Below, in pieces: positions 7,237-12,375 of a DNA stretch of 12,375 nucleotides. Source of the DNA: Bacillota bacterium. Its GTDB lineage: Bacteria > Bacillota_A > Clostridia > Peptostreptococcales > Anaerovoracaceae. The notes beneath the pieces are model-generated. The model searched no databases and was not told the origin of the DNA. It saw only the letters and a list, made by a program, of their open reading frames with translations. Each line of letters opens with the position of its first letter. Within the stretch, counting starts at the first letter, position 1. The stretch covers positions 1 through 12,375 of the forward strand of contig JAFYLX010000160.1 of assembly GCA_017556895.1 (NCBI GenBank), given 5' to 3'. The position numbers were made by a program, and so were the translations under genes.

Positions 7237-8604
7237 ATGAATAATAATTATGATATGGCTGACAGAAAAGTTTTAGTTGTTGGCCTAGGTAAATCAGGGA
7301 TTGCTGCAACTGAGGCAATGATTAAGCTTGGTGCAAAAGTAGCAGTTCAGGATTCTAAAAAAGAAGAAGAAACAGACGTAAAAGTGCTGGAATTCCTGAA
7401 GGAAAACAAGGTTGAGTTATATCTTGGCAAGCTTCCCGAGGATTTTAGCGATTTTGATATGCTTATATTAAGCCCTGGAGTGAATCCAGAGTTAGAATTT
7501 GTTCAAAGGGCAGAAGCTCAGGGTGCTGAGATTGTTGGAGAACTTGAGATCGCATATAGACTTGCGAAGGGTACATTTGTTGCCCTAACTGGTACGAATG
7601 GAAAGACAACTACTACTACGCTAGTTGGAGAGATTTTCAAGAAATCCGGGCGCAAGACAAATGTAGTGGGTAACATTGGGGTTGCTGTAGTTTCAAAGGC
7701 TTTAGAAACTACTGACGAAGATTGGCTTATCACAGAAACAAGCAGCTTCCAGCTTCAGACTGTTAAAGAATTCAAGCCGGTTGTATCAGCTATTTTAAAT
7801 ATCACACCTGACCACCTGAACAGACATCACACGATGGAAGAGTATGGCCAGGCCAAGGCTAATATTTTTGCCAACCAGACTGCTGATGATTATGCAGTTG
7901 TAAACGGTGATGATGAATTCTGTGTAAGATTGGCAAAACAGGGAAATGCTAAAGTTGTAATGTTCTCTTCAACTAGGGAACTTGAAAAGGGAGCTTTCTT
8001 AAAAGACGGCAAATTAGTTCTGGTTACAGAAGATGGTGAAGTTTTACACCTATGCGATAAAGCGGAGCTTAAGATTTTAGGTAAACACAACGTAGAAAAT
8101 GCCCTTGCAGCAGCAGCTATCTGTTATTACGCAGGCATCGAGATTGCGGTAATTTCCGAGGCACTAAAGGAATTTGCTGGCGTAGAACATAGAATTGAGT
8201 TCTGCGGAGAAGTTAATGGTGCCAAGTACTATAACGATTCTAAAGGAACTAATGTAGATGCGGCTGTTACGGCTTTACGTGCATTAGAAAAGAACGTTAT
8301 TCTAATTGCTGGCGGTGATGGAAAGAGCCAGGACTTTGTTCCTTTCATTGAGAATTTCAACGGAAGTGTAAAGCACATGGTACTTCTTGGTAGAGACGCA
8401 AAATTAATTGCTGAGGCTTGCGATAAATGTGGATTTAAGGAGTATTCTTTCGGAAAAGATATGGACGAATGCGTAGAAATTTGCCACAAACTTGCTGTGG
8501 AAGGAGATAATGTACTTCTATCTCCTGCATGCGCAAGCTGGGATATGTATAAGAATTTTGAGCAGAGAGGCGATCACTTTAAGGGAATCGTTAAAGCTCT
8601 TTAA
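7237..8604 (+). CDS. murD: MurD, UDP-MurNAc-L-alanine:D-glutamate ligase
   Basis: MurD adds D-glutamate to UDP-MurNAc-L-Ala in the cytoplasm, using ATP. I choose ATG 7237 because GAGGG (7224-7228) lies 8 bases upstream. The earlier in-frame ATG 7216 has no ribosome site and would add seven residues. This gives 455 residues beginning MNNNYDMADRKVLVVGLGKSG, where the Rossmann-like N-terminal domain starts. Other motifs are LSPGV, the ATP loop GTNGKTTTT (K123), ETSSFQL, NITPDHLNRHHTMEEY, the carbamylated-lysine segment QAKANIF, YNDSKGTNVDA, GGDGK, and LLSPACASWDMY with FEQRGDHF near the end. The sequence is typical of a clostridial MurD, with all expected motifs. It lies 25 bp after mraY and 30 bp before the SEDS gene. 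Confidence 0.96.
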   Translation: MNNNYDMADRKVLVVGLGKSGIAATEAMIKLGAKVAVQDSKKEEETDVKVLEFLKENKVELYLGKLPEDFSDFDMLILSPGVNPELEFVQRAEAQGAEIVGELEIAYRLAKGTFVALTGTNGKTTTTTLVGEIFKKSGRKTNVVGNIGVAVVSKALETTDEDWLITETSSFQLQTVKEFKPVVSAILNITPDHLNRHHTMEEYGQAKANIFANQTADDYAVVNGDDEFCVRLAKQGNAKVVMFSSTRELEKGAFLKDGKLVLVTEDGEVLHLCDKAELKILGKHNVENALAAAAICYYAGIEIAVISEALKEFAGVEHRIEFCGEVNGAKYYNDSKGTNVDAAVTALRALEKNVILIAGGDGKSQDFVPFIENFNGSVKHMVLLGRDAKLIAEACDKCGFKEYSFGKDMDECVEICHKLAVEGDNVLLSPACASWDMYKNFEQRGDHFKGIVKAL

Positions 8605-8634
8605 TAAGTAATTGTTAGTTAAAGTGAGGGTTTT

Positions 8635-9819
8635 ATGGGTAGGACCAAAACTGCTAAAAGTGGTTTGAAAAACAAATTGAAAACTAAATTAAGCAAGGGA
8701 AATGGAATCCTTAAAGCCCTAAGAACAGATAATCATGGGGATTTATGGATAGTATTGCTTACTTTAATCCTTGTGGTTTTTGGTACTGTAATGATTTTCA
8801 GTGCCAGCTACTATAAATCCATAAGCGAAGCGGGCGACCCTTATGTTTACCTTAGAAAACAGGCTCTTTGGGCATGTGTAGGCTTCGTCGGCATGTGGGC
8901 AGTATCAAAAATTGACTACCACTGGTGGGGAAGACTGTATAAGCCTATTGCGATAGTGTGTGGTATTCTGCTATGCTTAATTTTTACGCCTCTTGGTCTT
9001 GAGGCTAACGGAGCTACGAGATGGATTGGTGTTGGGCCTTTTACGGTGATGCCGGGTGAACTTGCTAAGTTTGGACTTATCATGTTCGTAACAGGGTATT
9101 ATTCTAAGAATCCAAAGGTCGTAACAGACTTGTGGAAAGGCGTTGCACCTGTAGTTATGGTAGGGGTAATATATGCCGGACTTATCATGGGTCAGCCGAA
9201 TATGTCTACTGCATTCACTGTAATCTTCATCGCAGGTGGCATGCTATTCGTTGCAGGCGCAAAAATGGCACATCTTGGCATGCTCGCCGGTGCTGCTGGC
9301 CTTGCGGGGGTTGCTTTTATCATCTTGGATACAGACGGCTATCGATTTGCTAGATTTACCAGCTTTTTAGATCCTTTTGCTGATGCACTAGGAAACGGGT
9401 GGCAGGTAGTACAGTCACTTCTTGCGATGGGCACAGGAGGGCTGACTGGTAGAGGACTAGGTAACAGTATTCAAAAAAATCTGTATCTTCCAGAACCACA
9501 GAATGACTTTATACTTGCTATCATCGGTGAAGAACTGGGATTCATAGGAATCGCGTGTATGATGGCTGTGTTTATGGCTCTTGTATGGAGAGGATGTCAT
9601 GTAGCGATGAATGCGAAAGACTATATGGGAATGATGATGGCTGCTGGTATTACTATCATGATAGGTATTCAGGTGGTTTTAAACGTAGCGGTTGTTACTT
9701 CTTCTTTCCCTCCAACGGGTATCATTTTACCGTTTGTAAGCTACGGCGGTAACGCATTGGTAATATTTATGGGAGCAATGGGTATATTGCTTAATATTTC
9801 AAAATCTTCAGATTTGTAG
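8635..9819 (+). CDS. ftsW: FtsW/SpoVE-family SEDS peptidoglycan glycosyltransferase
   Basis: SEDS proteins polymerise lipid II into glycan strands and work as pairs with a class B PBP, here probably the PASTA-bearing one upstream. The 394 residues start with a strongly basic cytoplasmic tail of about 37 residues, then about ten membrane segments. Diagnostic stretches are ATRWIGVGPFTVMPGELAKFG, RFTSFLDPFADALGNGWQ, the large extracellular loop with D291 in PEPQNDFIL (the residue equivalent to the catalytic aspartate of SEDS enzymes), IIGEELGFIG, and the final PPTGIILPFVSYGG. Position between murD and murG is the standard ftsW/spoVE site. Division and sporulation forms cannot be separated by sequence alone. 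ATG 8635 follows GTGAGGG at 8624-8630 with a short 4-base spacing. The gene ends in TAG. Confidence 0.94.
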   Translation: MGRTKTAKSGLKNKLKTKLSKGNGILKALRTDNHGDLWIVLLTLILVVFGTVMIFSASYYKSISEAGDPYVYLRKQALWACVGFVGMWAVSKIDYHWWGRLYKPIAIVCGILLCLIFTPLGLEANGATRWIGVGPFTVMPGELAKFGLIMFVTGYYSKNPKVVTDLWKGVAPVVMVGVIYAGLIMGQPNMSTAFTVIFIAGGMLFVAGAKMAHLGMLAGAAGLAGVAFIILDTDGYRFARFTSFLDPFADALGNGWQVVQSLLAMGTGGLTGRGLGNSIQKNLYLPEPQNDFILAIIGEELGFIGIACMMAVFMALVWRGCHVAMNAKDYMGMMMAAGITIMIGIQVVLNVAVVTSSFPPTGIILPFVSYGGNALVIFMGAMGILLNISKSSDL

Positions 9820-9828
9820 GTGAAGAAA

Positions 9829-10935
9829 ATGAGAGTAATCGTAACAGGTGGAGGCACGGGCGGACATATTTATCCGGCTCTTGCTATCGCAGAAAAATTT
9901 AAAGAAATCGATCCAAATACTGAAATCCTGTACATAGGAAATGTTGAAGGCATCGAAAAGGACATCGTTCCAAATGCTGGATACAACCTAGAATTGGTTA
10001 CGGCAAGATGGTTTGACGAAAAAACTCCTGTGGAGTTCGTCAAGACGGGTGCTGCTGTGACAAAAGGTATTATGGAGTCAAAGAAAATAATCAAGAGATT
10101 TAAGCCAGATGTAATAATTGGGACGGGTGGTTTTGTTTGCGTGCCTATGCTTTTGGCAGGCAGACTGATGAAAGTTCCTACTTATATCCACGAGCAAAAT
10201 GCATATCCTGGGCTTGCAAATAGATTCTTAGAAGGTGCTGTGAACAATATTTTCCTAGGGTTTGGTGCAGCAAGGGAATTCTTTAAACAGCCGTCAAAAT
10301 TAATCGATGCAGGGAACCCTGTAAGAAAGAGCTTTTTCACCACTACAAAAAAAGAGGCTAGAGAAAAGCTAGGTATTCCGCAGGATGATTTTGTGGTGTT
10401 TACTTTTGGTGGAAGCATCGGTTCCATGAAAATCAATGAAATCGCATTCGAACTCCTAGACGTGTTTAATGGACACGAAGGCGTATCAATGATTATTGGT
10501 ACAGGAAAATGGATGTATAAGGACGCTTTAGCCCTTTTAGAACAGAAGAATATCGATATCAAAGACAATATCAGGGTTAAATCCTATATCGACAATATGG
10601 ACCTGCATTTACTTGCATGTGACCTTGTTATCTGCCGTTCAGGTGCTTTATCCGTGGCAGAAACTACTGTTTGCGGCAAGGCGGCTATATTCGTACCTTT
10701 CCCTGAAGCTACAGGTAATCATCAGTATTTTAACGCTAAGGCTGTTGCCGACGAGGGCGGCGCAATACTGATTGAAGAAAAAGATCTAGTTCTAGAGGAC
10801 GTAGTTAAGGAAGTTCTTTCTTTGAAGCACAATCCTGAAAAATTGAAAACAATGTCTGCTGCTAGCAGAGCCTGCGCACCTGATAAGGCGCTTGATATAA
10901 TCTGCGGCAAGATTTTAGAAGACTGCAAAAAGTAA
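9829..10935 (+). CDS. murG: MurG, lipid II synthase (GlcNAc transferase)
   Basis: MurG is the peripheral membrane GT-B glycosyltransferase that adds GlcNAc from UDP-GlcNAc to lipid I, giving lipid II. I start it at ATG 9829, giving MRVIVTGGGTGGHIYPALA, the canonical N-terminus, and 368 residues. Its ribosome site AGGTG (9818-9822) overlaps the ftsW stop codon, so the two genes are tightly coupled. A GTG at 9820 is in frame but lacks a ribosome site. Other motifs are GTGGFVCVPMLLA, IHEQNAYPGLANR, FTFGGSIGSMKINE (the acceptor-site glycine loop), CRSGALSVAETTVCGK and PFPEATGNHQYFNA, which form the UDP-GlcNAc pocket. GGSIGS differs mildly from the common GGSQGA but keeps the glycines. It ends in TAA, 51 bp before murA. 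Confidence 0.96.
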   Translation: MRVIVTGGGTGGHIYPALAIAEKFKEIDPNTEILYIGNVEGIEKDIVPNAGYNLELVTARWFDEKTPVEFVKTGAAVTKGIMESKKIIKRFKPDVIIGTGGFVCVPMLLAGRLMKVPTYIHEQNAYPGLANRFLEGAVNNIFLGFGAAREFFKQPSKLIDAGNPVRKSFFTTTKKEAREKLGIPQDDFVVFTFGGSIGSMKINEIAFELLDVFNGHEGVSMIIGTGKWMYKDALALLEQKNIDIKDNIRVKSYIDNMDLHLLACDLVICRSGALSVAETTVCGKAAIFVPFPEATGNHQYFNAKAVADEGGAILIEEKDLVLEDVVKEVLSLKHNPEKLKTMSAASRACAPDKALDIICGKILEDCKK

Positions 10936-10940
10936 CATAT

Positions 10941-10988
10941 AACACCTCCAAGGCATATTATAAAGAATGTCGGGAGGTGTTTTCTTTT
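10941..10988 (+). promoter_or_regulatory. Hairpin that pairs with the murA ribosome binding site; may double as a terminator
   Basis: AACACCTCC (10941-10949) is an exact reverse complement of GGAGGTGTT (10973-10981), forming nine pairs around a 23-base loop. The 3' arm contains most of the murA Shine-Dalgarno GGGAGGTG (10972-10979), and the 5' arm mimics the 16S rRNA anti-Shine-Dalgarno. The T-rich run TTTTCTTTT (10980-10988) overlaps the 3' arm and runs into the TTG start of murA, so the element could also act as a weak intrinsic terminator after murG. Either way murA expression is likely reduced or conditional. Confidence 0.6.
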
Positions 10989-12108
10989 GGAAAATTATTG
11001 TATTGAAGGTGGAATTCCCCTAAGGGGCGAATATAGGGTAAAAGGGGCTAAAAATTCAGCATTGCCGATTCTTGCGGCCACTGTGTGTAGGGGCGGGGTC
11101 TATGAGATATATGATTGTCCACGCATTGGCGATGTGTTTGCTATGGTGGAAATCCTTGAGTCTTTAGGGGCAAAAATCAAGTGGGAAGAAGATTGTATAG
11201 TTGTTGACAGCAGAAGCGTAGATAAATTTGCTGTTCCTAAAGATTTAATGGCAGAGATGAGATCCTCGGTGTTTCTTATGGGGAGCCTTTTGGCTAGAAG
11301 CGGCGAGGCTGTTATCTATAGGCCGGGGGGATGCAATATCGGGAAGAGACCTATAAATATACATATCTCGGGCCTTGAACAACTGGGTTTTGAGGTTAAT
11401 GAAAGGGAAGAGGAAGTAGCTTGCAGAGGTTTCTGTCAGGGTGGAAAAATCACACTGCCTTACCCAAGCGTAGGAGCTACTGAAAATTTGATGATGGCAG
11501 CTCTTGCTGGCAAGGGTGATACAATCATCGGAAATTGTGCAGTAGAACCTGAGATTGTTGATTTACAAGGGTTTTTGCGTACTATTGGATTTCAAATATT
11601 TGGTGCGGGAACTGATACCATTTTCGTAAAAGGCCTAGGAACTAACGTGAAAAAAGATTGTGGCCAGAAGATGTACTTTCTGTTGGAAGATAGAATAGAG
11701 GCTACTACATATATGTGTGCTGTTTTGGGCACTTTTGGAAGGGCTGTATTTAGGAATATCAGGCCTGACATAATCAAAGAAGTTCTTCGTGTTTTTGAAA
11801 AAATGGGGGCAAATGTAAGAACCTATGAAAACATGATAGAGATATGGTCTAATCGAAGACTCAATAGCCCCGGCATGATTGTAACTCAGCCTTATCCTGG
11901 TTTTCCAACGGATTGTCAGCCTCAACTGATGACGTTATGCAGTAAGGCAAAAGGACTCACTACTATTAGGGAAGAAATCTTTGAAAGCAGATTTACCCAT
12001 AAAAATGATTTGATTAATATGGGTGCAGATATTGAAACTTGTGGCAAAAATGCTATAATAAAGGGTACGAATTTTCACGAAAGGGGACGCTTATGGCCAA
12101 GAAGCTGA
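10987..12108 (+). CDS. murA: MurA, UDP-GlcNAc enolpyruvyl transferase, C-terminus lost at a sequence junction
   Basis: MurA transfers enolpyruvate from PEP to UDP-GlcNAc, the committed step of peptidoglycan synthesis in the cytosol. TTG 10987 is the start, 7 bases after GGGAGGTG (10972-10979), giving MENYCIEGG. Active-site residues are present: K22-N23 in KGAKNSALP, catalytic C116 in RPGGCNIGKRP, VGATENLMMAA, RIEATTYM, and D309 in PYPGFPTD. Homology runs to about residue 361 (NAIIKGT). The next 12 residues (NFHERGRLWPRS) do not resemble MurA, and the usual C-terminal DLRAGAAL segment and the rest, about 55-60 residues, are absent. The C-terminus helps build the first of the two MurA domains, so the product as written would probably not fold. 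GC rises sharply at the same point, so I read this as a break in the gene rather than a natural short MurA. Confidence 0.88.
   Translation: MENYCIEGGIPLRGEYRVKGAKNSALPILAATVCRGGVYEIYDCPRIGDVFAMVEILESLGAKIKWEEDCIVVDSRSVDKFAVPKDLMAEMRSSVFLMGSLLARSGEAVIYRPGGCNIGKRPINIHISGLEQLGFEVNEREEEVACRGFCQGGKITLPYPSVGATENLMMAALAGKGDTIIGNCAVEPEIVDLQGFLRTIGFQIFGAGTDTIFVKGLGTNVKKDCGQKMYFLLEDRIEATTYMCAVLGTFGRAVFRNIRPDIIKEVLRVFEKMGANVRTYENMIEIWSNRRLNSPGMIVTQPYPGFPTDCQPQLMTLCSKAKGLTTIREEIFESRFTHKNDLINMGADIETCGKNAIIKGTNFHERGRLWPRS
12068..12092. other. Composition junction: chimeric join or rearrangement breakpoint
   Basis: Left of this point GC is low (about 31% over 11941-12060 by hand count) and the frame is MurA. 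Right of it GC is about 63% (12121-12360) and the frame is unrelated, with GC-rich codons such as CTG, GCC and CCG. MurA similarity stops near 12070. No insertion-sequence end, inverted repeat, tRNA or target duplication is visible at the join, which favours an assembly chimera over a mobile-element insertion. Confidence 0.75.
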
Positions 12109-12375
12109 GACCTCTCGATTCCTTTAAGCGGACCCCGCACAGACGTTATGATCTGCCGCATATCTGCCTGAACCCGGATCGCACGCTCATGACAACGCTC
12201 TGTGCCGCCATGCTGCTGACGCTTTGCAACGCCAGCGCGCCGCTTGTCAGTGTGCCGGATGTGCAGACCCGCTTTGCCGACTGGGCCAAAGTCCATAACG
12301 AGCAGACCATCAAAACCCTGCCGGGCGCTACGCCCGAGCCGGGCAGCGAGCTGGCGCAGGCCCTCGCCTTTGACC
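12093..12375 (+). CDS. Unrecognised protein from a GC-rich source, N-terminal part only
   Basis: An ATG at 12093 follows AAGGGG (12081-12086) 6 bases upstream and stays open to the end of the window, giving 94 codons without a stop. The product begins MAKKLRPLDSFKRTPHRRYD, a basic tail of about 30 residues. A hydrophobic stretch at about 31-48 (LMTTLCAAMLLTLCNA) follows, which could be a membrane anchor or signal sequence. The rest is Pro- and Ala-containing, polar and presumably outside. I do not recognise the family. Codon choice and about 63% GC differ clearly from all genes to the left, so it probably belongs to another genome or a transferred segment. The reverse strand also has an open frame here, but it lacks a comparable ribosome site. 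Confidence 0.6.
   Translation, partial: MAKKLRPLDSFKRTPHRRYDLPHICLNPDRTLMTTLCAAMLLTLCNASAPLVSVPDVQTRFADWAKVHNEQTIKTLPGATPEPGSELAQALAFD

Noticed and set aside
9132..9752. Short forward frames inside ftsW
   Set aside because: They are out-of-frame shadows of the membrane-protein coding sequence, very Cys/Trp rich and without family resemblance.
9820..9828. GTG 9820 as the murG start
   Set aside because: No ribosome site lies upstream, while AGGTG is well placed for ATG 9829, which gives the canonical MRVIVTGGGTGGH start.
10892..10920. Vegetative promoter near the end of murG (TATAAT at 10896-10901)
   Set aside because: The -10 is perfect, but no reasonable -35 lies at 16-18 bases upstream, and AT-rich coding sequence gives such hexamers by chance.
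12075..12296. Reverse-strand frame of 73 codons at the GC-rich end
   Set aside because: It straddles the composition junction and lacks a clear ribosome site, while the forward frame has one and stays open to the window end. High GC favours chance open frames.
1..12375. CRISPR arrays, toxin-antitoxin pairs, defence genes or insertion sequences
   Set aside because: No regularly spaced repeats, transposase or nuclease motifs, or terminal inverted repeats were seen. All but the last 300 bases is a standard cell-wall cluster.

Overview
The window holds most of a division and cell-wall (dcw) cluster from a low-GC Gram-positive bacterium, with every gene on the + strand. Gene order is rsmH (5' end missing), ftsL-like, a spoVD/ftsI-type PBP, murE, murF, mraY, murD, ftsW/spoVE, murG, murA. 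The order, the PASTA-bearing PBP, murA directly after murG, strong AGGAGG-type ribosome binding sites, heavy AGA use for arginine and moderate GC (around 40% by eye) point to an anaerobic Firmicute of the class Clostridia. The MurE motif DNPR predicts meso-diaminopimelate peptidoglycan. I cannot name the genus.

Layout. 2-676 is the C-terminal part of the 16S rRNA methyltransferase RsmH. 700-1170 is a small bitopic FtsL/DivIC-like protein. A 118-bp gap (1171-1288) follows, with an imperfect bipartite hairpin and a sequence resembling a sporulation sigma-E promoter. 1289-3271 is the class B PBP with one PASTA domain. murE (best start TTG 3309), murF, mraY, murD (best start ATG 7237), ftsW and murG (best start ATG 9829) follow with short gaps or overlaps. 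A hairpin that pairs with the murA Shine-Dalgarno lies between murG and murA (TTG 10987).

Together the genes take UDP-MurNAc-L-Ala-D-Glu to lipid II and then to cross-linked septal or spore wall. MurA makes the committed precursor. MurD, MurE and MurF add D-Glu, diamino acid and D-Ala-D-Ala. MraY and MurG build lipids I and II. The FtsW/SpoVE SEDS protein polymerises the glycan, and the PBP cross-links it with FtsL-type scaffolding.

Two things break this ordinary picture. murF has an in-frame amber codon at 5252-5254 and several substitutions at positions usually conserved in MurF. murA loses its last roughly 55-60 residues at about 12070, where the sequence changes abruptly to about 63% GC and an unrelated open frame (12093 to the end, partial) begins. 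That is either a chimeric contig join or a real rearrangement. I saw no tRNA, rRNA, CRISPR array, insertion sequence or defence system. I found no convincing undescribed system; the best leads are the murF lesion, the murA breakpoint and the structured leaders at spoVD, murE and murA.
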